NCBI RefSeq assembly: GCF_964204645.1
Contig: NC_134025.1
Location: 31,342,001 to 31,402,000 of the forward strand
Reading direction: 5' to 3'
Source of the DNA: Tubulanus polymorphus
Lineage: Eukaryota > Nemertea > Palaeonemertea > Tubulaniformes > Tubulanidae
Length of the DNA: 60,000 nucleotides
In this document: one piece after another, positions 35,661-46,952 of the stretch
Position numbering within the stretch: position 1 is the first letter of the stretch
Layout of the letters: each line of letters starts with the position of its first letter
Program-made: the position numbers and the translations under genes
Notes under the pieces: model-generated
Databases searched by the model: none
The model's input: only the letters and a program-made list of their open reading frames with translations
Told to the model about the DNA's origin: nothing

Positions 35661-37544
35661 ACTATGATGATTTTAGCATATTAGATTGGTCAATGTAGAA
35701 AATTTGTGAATAGGTGATCCATGTATAAGTGATAGTTTGACCCCACCGCGCCCTGAAATAAATGGCTCCCTGATTTACTTTCTAAATGAACCCAAAATTT
35801 AGAAAATGATGTGATCAGTATTATAGAACTGAAAATGAATCCGATATTTCAGATTATAAAATGACACGCCTTTCACTGCTTTCACAGTTAATTCATATTC
35901 TCTTTATGTGTTCACTGGAGTTTAAACAAAATTGAATTCTAACAGAAGTAACTATTGATGTAAACAAAAAGATCCTCTTTATGTATTTTAGATGTAGATA
36001 CTCGTCACTAAACCGGTTTAATGTGAAACTGGTAGTAAATATGAATTATGAATTTTAAATGCATTTATAAATGTCGATGGTTTTGTCTTCACTGAATTGT
36101 ATCGAACAAATATAACGTGCTTTATATTTATAAATGGTTTTAATATTGATCAACAATAAATGGATATCGTTTTTATTGTGAATTTTCTCAGTCTTTTTAT
36201 GACGAGGTTTGTAGCAAGTCTAGGTGCTTATTGGAAAGGCCCTGATCTGTGGTTACTTTTCATTAAAATGTCAAAAAGGACAGCGCTGAAAAGTTCAACT
36301 ATTTGACTTACAAATCCAAAAATCTGTCAAAGCATTCGTAATTGAGGATAGTCGGTGTAATAACATTTTATGGCGATAAATATGCGCTATTACTTTAGTT
36401 CACAGAAATTCCGCTATCGTTATTCTTTGGGGCAGCACTGAACGGCTGAGATCTAATATTACCTCGCTATTCTACTGTGGCATGCGAGGAGTACTGATAC
36501 ATTCTCTGTCAAATTTCATTCATCCCTAAACACTAGTTTTGTTTAAATGATTAATGGTACAATTAACGTATCAACGTTAAAACTTAATTTAAGGGAAATC
36601 TGCTTTTGCAGAAGATTTTCAAGTCACTTTTTACAGAACTATTTGCTCAGCGAATGTACTAGCATTCGGTAAAGCGGCAGATTCACATGCCACAGAAAGA
36701 ATTTAAAACAAATTTAATTTTATTCTGAAAGTTTTCTGACCATTTATATTAAGGAAGTAAATATTTTGCCAATGCGGCATTATTTTAGTAAACGCTATTA
36801 ATCAATATTCTGCTAACTGTAGCTTTCTCTTTCCACAGATCTCACGGGACCAATAAATTTCATTTACGTCATGCTGTACCAGGAGAAGCTAATTGCCCAC
36901 AATGATTCATGATTCGCTTTTGAATTTTGCTTTCAATACTTTGTACCACATTACAAATGTGCTGCATTAAATATTTTTCAGGTCAAAATGAAGCACTTTT
37001 TGTGAAACATAAACACAAATCAGGGCTTTAATAAATCATAGCAGTATTAGTAGACTTGCTACAAACCACGACACAAATAGATACACTCAATATTCATATA
37101 TATTTACATATTTTTATTAAAATAATGAATAAAATGAATAATGTTGTTATTCATACAGTCTTTGACGTGTTGTATTCAGTATTTGGTGTAATTTCATTTC
37201 TCAAAAACACAAAAAATAGCATTCATTCAAAAAGCAAATTAAACTCATGCATCAAATTAAACATCATCACCCTCCTGATCAACTCCTCCGCTGTCCCTGT
37301 TCTATGACTAGCTGTAATTAGTGCCAGGTAGTTGTACCATCTTTTTCATTTTAAACTAACTCAATTATTTCAATTACGCACGGTCAACACCCAGCATACC
37401 ACTAGCTCCACCTATAACTAGCCCCGCCTCGATGTATCAGGGGTTGACTGTACTTAAACTCACACCTATAGAGCGGGTCCTCTGTCTCTATGCAACCATC
37501 TTCTCAGGTTCAACTTTTCAACACATTAATCTATAATACAGCCA
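35661..37544. other. Intergenic or CNIH4 3' UTR, no other gene recognised
   Basis: AATAAA words near 35757 and 36155 could serve CNIH4 polyadenylation. No coding domain seen. Confidence 0.45.
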
Positions 37545-37770
37545 GGTCAGGCCCGACACTGTGGCTATCAGACCAGACCAGGCCAGGCCCGACACTGTGG
37601 CTATCAGCCCAGACAAGGCCAGGCCAGACCAGACACTGTGGATATCAGTCAGCCCAGACCAGGCCAGGCCCGACACTGTGGCTATCAGCCCAGACAAGGC
37701 CAGGCCAGACCAGACCAGACACTGTGGATATCAGTCAGCCCAGACCAGGCCAGGCTTGACACTGGCTATC
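37545..37770. repeat. Two-monomer minisatellite, CCAGGCCCGACACTGTGG
   Basis: Alternating units ending GGCTATCAGCCCAGACAAGG and GGATATCAGTCAGCCCAGAC form a roughly 90-bp higher-order unit, two to three copies. Confidence 0.88.
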
Positions 37771-38074
37771 AGCTATCTATAAAACCAGACCCTACAGTGT
37801 GATTTCTATATATATATATATATAAAACTGTGTTTTATTCATATTGGAAATAAAGACTAGATAATTATAATAATGATAATAGTAATATGAAGTCTTGGAA
37901 ATTGTAAATAAATAAATTATACCTTAAAATTTTTCTTAGTGATTATTTTGATTCTGCTAATGGCACTAGAAGTTTTATACAAACACCAGCAATAATTATA
38001 ACAGCTAGTAATTCATAGAAAAAACATTCTCTCCGCTATCTGGTCAAACAAAAGCAGTTTGATAACTGTGCATC

Positions 38075-38400
38075 ATCAGAGTTATCAACTCAGCATCAAC
38101 AGAGTTATCAACTCCACATCAAGAGAGCTGTTCTGCGCCCACAGAGTTATCAACTCCACATCAACAGAGTTATCAACTCCACATCCACAGTTATCAACTC
38201 CACATCAACAGAGTTATCAACTCCACATCAAGAGAGCTGTTCTGCGTCCACAGAGTTATCAACTCCACATCCACAGTAATCAACTCAGCGTCCACAGAGT
38301 TATCAACTCCACATCAACTGAGCTACTCTGCGTCCACAGAGTTATCAACTCCACATCAACAGAGCTACTCTGCGTCCACAGAATTATCAACTCCACATAA
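38075..38400. repeat. Minisatellite, unit AGAGTTATCAACTCCACATC
   Basis: About 13 units of 22-26 bp, with an interspersed variant carrying GAGCTGTTCTGCG or GAGCTACTCTGCG. The Ser/Thr/Gln-rich frame across it is repeat translation. Confidence 0.9.
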
Positions 38401-39988
38401 GCATGCGTCAAGTGTCGTCGTGTCAGTTTCTGAGATGCAGTAGATCAATAATAATTTCTCAGATTTGGACATCATAGAAAATTTCAGAATCAATATCATC
38501 ATAGTCAGGATAGAAATTACACTCAAAACATTCAGCATGAACTTTTAACATTTCTACACAAAATAAATTTTGTGTCCATATGGGCGAACTTTTCATAGTT
38601 TTCGCAGTTAGTAGAGCTAATAAGCGAACACGCTATGGTTTGGTTTTAACGCATTTCACAGTCGGACATCTTGGAACTAGGTCCAGACTACAGCGACCGT
38701 GCTCAATCCTGCGGTCGACTTTCCCGACTAGTTCAGACCGATATTTGATTTGTTCGCAAATCGTCGACTAACTCCGATAACCAAGGTAAACATTTCGATG
38801 AAATATCTATAAAATCACGTTTCTCACAACCAGCTGGATTTAAGGTGTATGAAATAGATATATCATTTGATGATTTGTACGAATAGTTCCGATAGTTTTG
38901 ATGTTGGATGGCTCTACATGGACATCATGCCACTTCCATATAATTACATCATCACTTCAAACGTCTTCTTTTTGAAATTATAAAATATAATATCAATATT
39001 GCTATTCATCGATAATAATAAAAACCTCCTCAAGAGTTTCTCATCTATCTGAATCTCAGTTAGATCTGTCGTTATAAAATACCGTAGACACATGACAACT
39101 TTAATCCCCCTCTCCGCGAACCTTCCTGTCACCCCACAAACCGATCCAAATGATTCAATATTTCTGATTGAAGTTGATGTTTGTTCATATTTTCTACTAT
39201 TCTAGTTGTAATGAGCCTATTGAGTTTCATTCACTTTATTATAATCCTGTAATCCACTGTATCGAATGTATCCACAGTAATCCACTCTATCCACTCTATT
39301 GAATGTATCCACAGTAATCCACTCTATCCACTGTATTGAATGTAACCACAGTAATCCACTGTATACAATTTATCCACAGTAATCCACTTTAATCATGTTT
39401 GTTCAATAATCCACCACTGAATCATGTCTAGAAACTCTGCTCAAGTTTTTTTGGTTTAATTCAGTTCCTCTTATTAATTACTGCTGTCATTCGCTGTCAC
39501 TGTCACTCGCTGTCACTGTTGTTTGTTTGATATTGCACTAAGAGGACTGACTGACAGATACTGTATGCTGTTATACAGGGGTACTCCTTCCCGAATCATT
39601 TTCACTAGTATCTGAAAAATTCAATTTCATTATTCACACAATTCAGCAATAAAATCTTATTGCCTTCTTAAACCACAACTAAACAGTAACAGGAGTTGAA
39701 GAATGCAGTAAAACTAGACTCAACTTAAGTCCAAACGCTACCGGGTGAAGTGCAGTTGACTGAGCCCGGTTTCATAGAGTGGATATCATTCAAAGTTACT
39801 CCAAGGGATAAATTCTCGAACAGCAAGGTGACAACCACCATGCAGTAATAACTGACAAATTTCAAAATGTTCTCACATATTTTACCCTAATATCTATGAA
39901 ACTCTAAAGCCCCTGACGAAGTTTGAACTGTTCAAATCAATTCAACATAAACTGAATGAGAGATCAGTTGGTCGGGGGTAGTGTTTGT
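38401..39988. other. 3' flank or possible 3' UTR of WDR26
   Basis: No coding domain. A minisatellite of CCACAGTAATCCACTC units is at 39248-39390. A minus-strand AATAAA at about 39241-39236 is a possible poly(A) signal. A diverged inverted repeat (CCCGGTTTCATAGAG / CTATGAAACTC) spans about 39767-39912. Confidence 0.5.
39248..39390. repeat. Minisatellite, ATCCACAGTAATCCACTCTA
   Basis: About four copies of a 30-45-bp unit built from CCACAGTAATCCACT and TATTGAATGTA. Confidence 0.8.
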
Positions 39989-42900
39989 CTATTTACCTGT
40001 ATTGATATTATTATGTTGTTGTTTATGCGAAGCTGGTCCCCACACACGTACAGTACCGTCATCTGAAGCGCTAGCTAACATCGCAGGTATAGATGGATTC
40101 CAGTGTACACAGTTAACTGTACGAGTATGACCTTCTAATACGGCTATAGGCGTTTCACGTTTTTTATGCCATATATACACTTTGTGATCTGAAATCAAGA
40201 TGAAATTTCAATGGTTGAACATTCTCACTGATATGATACAGCACCGCCCCCTATTGCCATTACGAGTGTACTCATAGGTTTGCACTGGAGCTGTTACATA
40301 TTCACCCATCGATCGAAATTGATCAATAAGCATTGAGAATAAAGCTGAGTTTGTTCACATTGCCTGCCAGCCTATCAGGAACTGTGTACCAGACGGCAAA
40401 TATCTAGAATTAGAATCTTATCTAGGTGTAGGCAGAACTGGAACTATGAGATAACTCGTAGCGGCAATGGTGCCATAACTAGAAATTCAGATATCTCAAA
40501 GTTGGCAGCAAATTTCTTAAATTCAAAGCCATATCTTCGTTGGCGAGTTACACACACACACACAGAATGACTACAAACCTTCACTCCCACTCGAGATAAA
40601 ATCCTGATTGACGCCACCGAAGCATGAGTGTATAGTATAGAAACCTTGAGTGACTCCTTGATATTTCCTCACTAAACAACGATCTTTAATGTCCCATAAA
40701 TGGACTCCCTTTAAATCAATCAGAAATAAAATCAAATCAAATTCAGCTAGATATCAGACCGAGAGATGAGAGAGTAATTCAGATATAGTCGAAGAGGGCG
40801 GGAATATTTTTGAAGAATTCTATTTTACAAACCTGAGTAGCTACATTTAACAATGCTAATCTTCCTGTATCATCCAACGTGAAAGACATAATCGGTCGAT
40901 CCTCTTGTAACCTAAAAAATAATGTTCAAGTCAATGTTGTTTGATCGTAAAGAATTGTTTAGACTGAGAACTGTGAAACCGCAATCTCATCAATTTGAAC
41001 ACAAAATACTTACATGTTAAAATCAGTCAATTCATCAAAATTATAGCCTCTAATTCTATGATGAGTATCCGATGCTAAAACTGTTTTACCGTCCTGTTGA
41101 CAAGCAAGACATTGAACTCTGACTCCTTCCCATGAGTCCAATACATTACCATCTAAATCCTACAATACCAATGGAAACACACATCAATTCATTGTTAATG
41201 CTTCAATTTCAATGATTAGGGTCCAGTTTCATGAAAACCTTTAACTTTTAAATCGATTTAATTTCTTCATCAATCAAGTTCATGTGAAATTGATCGTTTT
41301 TTGTGACACAGGGTCCAGAAATTCTTCATGTTTCCAATACGACCAACAATCTGAGCTGTTTTTCAAACAGTTGCGACAGTTAAAAATCTGTTGATTTTCA
41401 AACATTATCAATACTTACACATTGATAAAACTGACCACGTGTTCCTCCGGTGACAAACTTTCTGGAATCAACGTGCCACGAAGCACACGTTAAACTGTCT
41501 TCAGGAGATTGACTCATTTTAACCCTTAAATCACCAGTCTACAATTACGTAACATAAACAATGACTCAATTGCAATCATATCTACGTGTGGTTGGATATT
41601 CATCTGGGTTATTCAACATTCAATCTTTTGGCTTATGGGGAATGAATTAGATTTCACCTCTGGTAAGTGAGTCTCTAAGCAGCCCTGGTAAGTGGCCCTC
41701 TGAGAGGAGCCTTGGCATGTAATGCTCTGAAAGCTACCCTGGTAAGTGAGCCACTGATACCGTCCCAGCTTAGTGACTCCAACAGCAGCAGCTCGGGTAA
41801 GTGACCTTCTGGAAGGAGCCCTGGTAAGTGCAACAGCAGCAGCTCGGGTAAGTGACCTTCTGGAAGGAGCCCTGGTAAGTGAGCCACTGATAGCGTCCCA
41901 GCTAAGTGACTCCAACAGCAGCAGCTCGGGTAAGTGACCTTCTGGAAGGAGCCCTGGTAAGTGAGCCACTGATAGCGTCCCAGCTAAGTGACTCCAACAG
42001 CAGCAGCTAGGGTAAGTGACCTTCTGGAAGGAGCCCTGGTAAATTGACCCTCTGAAAGCTACCCTGGTAAGTGAGCCACTGAAAGCTGCCCCGCTAAGCG
42101 ACTCTTACAGCAGCAGCTCCGGTAAGTAAACATCACAGAGAAGCCCTGGTAAGTGACCATCTGAAACTAGCCCTGGTAAGTGTATTTATTACCTCAACGT
42201 TCCAGAGCCATAGATCTGAACAGTCATCGGGTCCACACGCTATTATATATGAACCATCCGGACTCCAACATAAATATGAAACACCGTAAGAGTGACCTCC
42301 AAATGTTCGCTTTAATTTCAATCCATACGTAATCTAGAAACAGGAATAAATCATCATAATCCATAAATTAGACTTCAGTTCCACAAAACTCTGATACTAG
42401 TCCAGGATCCAGTTCTACAGTTATGAATTGACTCATTGAAAATGAACTCACAACCCGTTGAACTGGGTCCAGATTTAATACCTGATCGACATCCCAGATT
42501 ATGAGAGTTCCATCTTTTGATCCGGTGGCTAAATATAAACCGTCAGGTGAAAACCGACAGAACCAAACTTCATCGATGTGATCAGTTAACATTTGAGTCG
42601 TACATGATGGAAATTGATCCCTGAAAAATAAATCGAATATTCAATCTTTTATTTCATACTCTGATCATTGTTAAGTCAAAAGATCCGACTTGAGAGGAGT
42701 CTACTGTAGGTACATTTCCAGTATCCTGTTTAAGAACCTCAGAGCTCTTAATAGGATCCTCTCGAGTTGAATATGCTCCACCAAGCAGAGACATGTCTGG
42801 GTCTCATACCTCAACCAGCCCTGGAACAGTGGATATTTCGAGCAGGTTCCAGGTTTCTGTTTTCTCCTGTTGATGGGAGGGGGGAGAGAGAACTGTACCT

Positions 42901-45619
42901 GTTGCAGATATGATCAGCTGAGGGGAGGGGGAGGAGAGGACTGTACCTGTTACAGATATGATCAGCTAAGGGGAGGTGGAGGGGGAGGAACTGCACCTGT
43001 TACAGATATGATCAGCTGAGGGGAGGGGGAGGAGAGAACTGTACCTGTTACAGATATGATCAGCTAGGGGGAAGGGGAGGGGGAGGAGAGAACTGTACCT
43101 GTTACAGATATGATCAGCTAGGGGGGAGGGGGAGGAGAGGAACTGTAGGCCTACCTGTTACAGATATGATCAGCTAATAGTGAAACAGCTTCCACGTCGT
43201 ATAAAGTGTTGTGATACGGACATTTATCTTTCTGATGTTCGATGGCCTGATTGAGTAGAGCTTGTAGTCGCCGCGGAGGTAACATTATTGATGCCGGTAA
43301 AAATGCTACAAAATCAAAACAAAATTCACCATGACTACAAAAACAGAGTATATACACATGCCACGGAGCTGATTGCCTCAGATTATCACAATGCAAAATA
43401 TGATGCCCCATTGTTACTCCAGACGACCCTGCAGCATCTGTTGGTCCCATAAGATCAGAGGCAAGCGCGAAGTATCTACATATTTAAATACATACACTGT
43501 AATTTTTCGACTAATTTCTGTCTAGAGACCGGTCCCTTTCCTTCCCATCCGGCTTGTTCTTTTAATTCTTCTGGATTTCCAAACATCATAAACCTTAGAA
43601 ATAGAAATGATGTTCAACGATGAACTCGGTTCGTAAAGACGTTCAATGAATCAATAGTAAATGAATGAGAACTTACGAACTGAGTTCATGAACGCGTTCA
43701 GTGTTATACTTCAGCGGCGATAACTCATTTCGTAAACAATGTAAAGCGTCTAAAACTTTTCCATCCTCCAATAACTCCAGATATTTCTGCTCCAACAAAC
43801 AGAATTTCATATTCTACAAAATAGAAGAAAAAGATTAACAGAGTGATCTAACGCCACCTATGAGCGAATATAGACACTATACTTACGGATAAACCATCAG
43901 CAGTTTCAACTAATGGTTTCAACTCCTCCAATTCAGCTTCAGACTAAAATAACACAAAATAATATCAGTCAATGATGAGCAAGTTTGATGCAGCATGAGT
44001 GGATGGGATTGAGAGTAGAGGGAGATAAGGGTGGGCTAGGAGGGGGGGTTGGTAAGAGGGGGAGAGAGAACTAGGAGATTAGGGTGGGTTAGGAGGGGGT
44101 GGTAGGAGGGGGAGAGAGGTTGGTAGGAGAGGGAACTGGGAGATTAGGGTGGGCTAGGAGAGGGGTTGGTAGGAGGGGGAGGAGATAAGGGTGGGCTAGG
44201 AGGGGGGGTTGGTAAGAGGGGGAGAGAGAACTAGGAGATTAGGGTGGGTTAGGAGGGGGTGGTAGGAGGGGGAGAGAGGTTGGTAGGAGAGGGAACTGGG
44301 AGATTAGGGTGGGCTAGGAGAGGGGTTGGTAGGAGGGGGAGGAGAGGGGGAGGGGGTAGTTACCTTATCCCATTCACCATCCATTAAATGTGATCTGAAT
44401 TTAGCAGCTGCAGGATGTTCTAACATACAACCAGATTCATACATTAACTGTTCAACAGTTCGTCTAAAATATAAATAATACATCACTTAGTAAAACAGTA
44501 CAGACAGGAGGAGGAGGGAGGGAGACGAGTCTTATACTGTGAAACAACTGATTCTAAAGGGAGACCCTTAACATTTTACTCGGTATAGAAATACCTGAAT
44601 CCAATTGTACAAAGGGAATCCTCTGAATTGGATGTTCGGCTCTGTATTTGACCGGGGGATCACCAGACTAGAACACGCCGAGGGGAATCCTGAACTGGAG
44701 CACACAGAGGGGAATCCCAGGCTGGAGCACGCCGAGGATATCCCGAACTGGAGCATGCCAAGGGGATCACCAAACTAGAGCACGCCGAGGGGAATCCTGA
44801 ACTGGAGCACACAGAGGGGAATCCCAGGCTGGAGCACGCCGAGGATATCCCGAACTGGAGCATGCCAAGGGGATCACCAAACTAGAGCACGCCGAGGGGA
44901 ATCCTGAACTGGAGCACACAGAGGGGAATCCCAGGCTGGAGCACGCCGAGGATATCCCGAACTGGAGCATGCCAAGGGGATCACCAAACTAGAGCACGCC
45001 GAGGGGAATCCTGAACTGGAGCACACAGAGGGGAATCCCAGGCTGGAGCACGCCGAGGATATCCCGAACTGGAGCATGCCAAGGGGATCACCAGACTAGA
45101 ACACGCCGAGGGGAATCCTGAACTGGAGCACACAGAGGGGAATCCCAGGCTGGAGCACGCCGAGGATATCCCGAACTGGAGCATGCCAAGGGGATCACCA
45201 AACTAGAGCACGCCGAGGGGAATCCCGGACTGGAGGATGCCAAGGGGAATCCCGAACTGGAGCGTGACCGGGGGAGTCATCAAACTGATAATCTAATCGG
45301 GGAACTTTTAGTTTGGGGTCGTTTTTTAAATCACAATCTGACAATAACTTCCGATATAAAACTATATGTGAATGAATTAAATGATTGATTCTTACTCGAG
45401 TCCCATACTCTTTAAATGTTGTCCTATTAAACGCACAATATCCTGATCAGTTTGACTCATAGTCGCAACAGACGCAGCGACCGAAGATGTTGCCGGGTGA
45501 TCGTGATTTGAATTAGACGTTGCTCCATTTAATTGTTGTTGTTCATTGTTGTGGTTGTTGCAGCCATTCTGCTGCTGCTGCTGTTGAGGTTGAGCCTGCT
45601 GCTGCTGTTGATGCTGCAT
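39989..45619 (-). CDS. WDR26: WDR26 orthologue (LisH-CTLH-WD40 protein)
   Basis: WDR26 is a substrate-recruiting and scaffold subunit of the CTLH/GID E3 ubiquitin ligase. Coding exons, 5' to 3': 45619-45396, 44463-44364, 43943-43887, 43813-43677, 43593-43496, 43305-43155, 42620-42482, 42333-42193, 41538-41419, 41159-41014, 40911-40833, 40708-40579 and 40188-39989. All are GT-AG and in phase, giving 573 residues from the first visible ATG. Order: Gln/Asn-rich N-terminus; LisH ([22 protein letters not shown]); [16 protein letters not shown]; seven WD40 repeats from [12 protein letters not shown] to [15 protein letters not shown]. The frame stays open upstream to a stop at 45766-45764 and encodes an acidic/Ser stretch and PRPPRKKLR, a likely nuclear localisation signal, so the true start is probably in an earlier exon joined near 45763. 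The end may be the TAG at 39991-39989, or ACAG|GTAAAT may splice to a last exon I did not find. Confidence 0.96.
40216..40578 (-). other. WDR26 last intron, nothing notable
   Basis: Non-repetitive intronic sequence apart from a short (CA)n near 40551-40563. The shorter introns at 40709-40832, 40912-41013 and 41160-41418 are likewise free of arrays. Confidence 0.6.
41657..42182. repeat. 82-bp minisatellite in WDR26 intron
   Basis: Units contain GAGCCACTGATAGCGTCCC, CAACAGCAGCAGCTCGGG and GGAGCCCTGGTAAGTG, with 82-bp spacing between full copies (41881 to 41963) and several deleted variants. On the plus strand each unit carries GGTAAGT, a donor-like word, but the gene reads the other way. Frames through the array are not real exons. 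Confidence 0.9.
42401..42472. mobile_element. Family A foldback element in WDR26 intron
   Basis: Starts CCAGGATCCAGTTCTACAG and ends GTTGAACTGGGTCCAG. It lies about 10 bp downstream (minus-sense) of the donor of the first WD40 exon. Confidence 0.65.
42836..43150 (-). repeat. Tandem array of microexon-like units in WDR26 intron
   Basis: Five units at 48-56-bp spacing (GTTRCAGATATGATCAG at 42901, 42949, 42999, 43047, 43101). On the minus strand each reads: pyrimidine tract, CAG or TAG, then CTGATCATATCTGTAACAG (one base differs in the 42901 copy), then GTACAG or GTGCAG. The 19-nt middle is the exact 3' end of the preceding coding exon (43155-43305), followed by a donor-like GT as at the real exon end (GTAGGC). 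The units therefore duplicate an exon end and also have acceptor-like sequence. Confidence 0.9.
44019..44350. repeat. G-rich 160-bp tandem repeat in WDR26 intron
   Basis: Two copies at 160-bp spacing (GGAGATAAGGGTGGGCTAGG at 44021 and 44181), each with several GGTGGG, TTAGGG and AGGGGG runs. It could form G-quadruplexes on the plus (template) strand and C-rich RNA in the pre-mRNA. Confidence 0.9.
44650..45280. repeat. Higher-order minisatellite, 107-bp unit of four monomers
   Basis: About five copies at exactly 107 bp (44660, 44767, 44874, 44981 and so on). Each is four 26-28-bp monomers of the type GAACTGGAGCACRCMGAGGG, differing in fixed ways (ACACAGAGGGGAATCCC, ACGCCGAGGATATCC, ATGCCAAGGGGATCACC, ACGCCGAGGGGAATCC). 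It fills the first visible WDR26 intron. The recurring 67-codon Cys/Ser-rich frame is repeat translation. Confidence 0.94.
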
Positions 45620-45905
45620 ACTGACTGATGGTGGTGATGCTGAGTTGGATACTCGGAGTTTTTTACGCGGTGGCCGTGGACTGTTGGCACCACCGTCTTC
45701 TGAACTCGAGCCTGACGATTCCAGACTTGCTGTACACTTTACTGTTTTTGTATTTGGCCAGGTCTATAAAACTGTAAGCTGGACTGCTACCACACCGACG
45801 CCGCTGCTGCCGCTGCTGCTGCTGCTGCTGCTGATTTGATGAAACGAAGTCGAAGAAGAAATCAGCTGTGTACAATCTCTCTATTATAGTGACGTCACAT
45901 TTCAC

Positions 45906-46864
45906 TGTGCCCTGTGAGAGAATTCTGGGAAATTCTTACAGTTCGGTTTAAAATATGACGAGTTCACACGATTTGAACGTTCCAATTACAGATTCACTCC
46001 CGAAATCCGCAATATCTATTAACTATAGTTAATTAGAAAACCTTAATTTATCCATTTTGGCATTGTTAGTAAACAAGTAGGTCACGTGGGAGTAGATATA
46101 TACCGGATATGGACTATTGGTTGGAGGCAGAACTCAACCCTATCAGCCATTTGTCTGTACACACTGTTACTTTCACTACTCTCTCCTATAGAATTGAAAG
46201 TGATTTTCAGATATCAGATTAAACTTTTCATTGTGGTCTAACCGCCCGACCCGTTGTCCGGTTAAATAATCCTATTCCGGCATGTAGCTTCTACCAATCA
46301 CATGCCAAAACAAACGCACGTGGCTAGTAATGGGGACCGGGTGTTGCGATCGTGGCTCGAGAATTCAATCATGCGTTAAATTAGGGGTAATTTAGATGTC
46401 TTTCGGGGGAGGTGGTTGAACCAAACGCCTGCCACCACACTCCTCTAGTCGGACCAGTCAACCGTGAGCAGATCCTTTGTTTGGAGCCAGCCAGCCATTC
46501 CCGACGTGTCCAGGACTAACTAACTATCGATTTCTGGGATTTTCCCTTTTAGTTTAGCGATAATTGACTTTCCTATCATCTATCTCAATCTTGAACTCCT
46601 TTTTGAAGTAAGAAAAACACCAGGAATACGATTAGATTAAATCATCGCCAGATGGTGGTGCCCTCAGTATAGTTCGTATAGATATCCCCAGATGTCGCTT
46701 TGAGATGTACCACAACATCGAACATGCACTTACACAAAAACCGTGAATAAAATTTAGACGCATTTTAGCAATTTGTGGAAACCTATTTGTTTTTTTGTGT
46801 TTACACGAAGTATTGACAATCGCACCGTGGAATAGAATCAGAAAGGACAAAATAATCAGCCATT
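45906..46864. promoter_or_regulatory. Divergent promoter region between WDR26 and the LRP1-like gene
   Basis: The two genes are head to head with about 1 kb between their first visible codons. Motifs: CRE TGACGTCA at 45890-45897, GTCACGTG at 46081-46088, TTCTGGGAA near 45922, and CACGTG near 46318. No reading frame of interest inside. A shared promoter is inferred from geometry only. Confidence 0.5.
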
Positions 46865-46952
46865 ATGTGGCTTAGAGTTTGTGTTTGGATGGTGTTTGTG
46901 ACGGCGAGTTCCTCAGCTGATGAGATAGGCCTACAACGTCTCGACCATCAAG
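46865..46952 (+). CDS. LRP1: LRP1-like exon 1: signal peptide
   Basis: [20 protein letters not shown]: a hydrophobic core after Arg-4 and a plausible cleavage after SSSA. It ends in phase 1 before GTCCGT, which joins in frame to exon 2. The donor is weak, so the exact end is the least certain boundary of this gene. Confidence 0.72.

Noticed and set aside
41613-41969. Leu/Pro-rich frames in a WDR26 intron as an alternative exon
   Set aside because: They are translations of the 82-bp minisatellite; WDR26 exons on both sides join in phase without them.
44660-45184. Four identical 67-codon Cys/Ser-rich frames (possible secreted peptide family)
   Set aside because: They lie in the 107-bp array within a WDR26 intron; 107 is not a multiple of three, and each frame simply overlaps the next unit.
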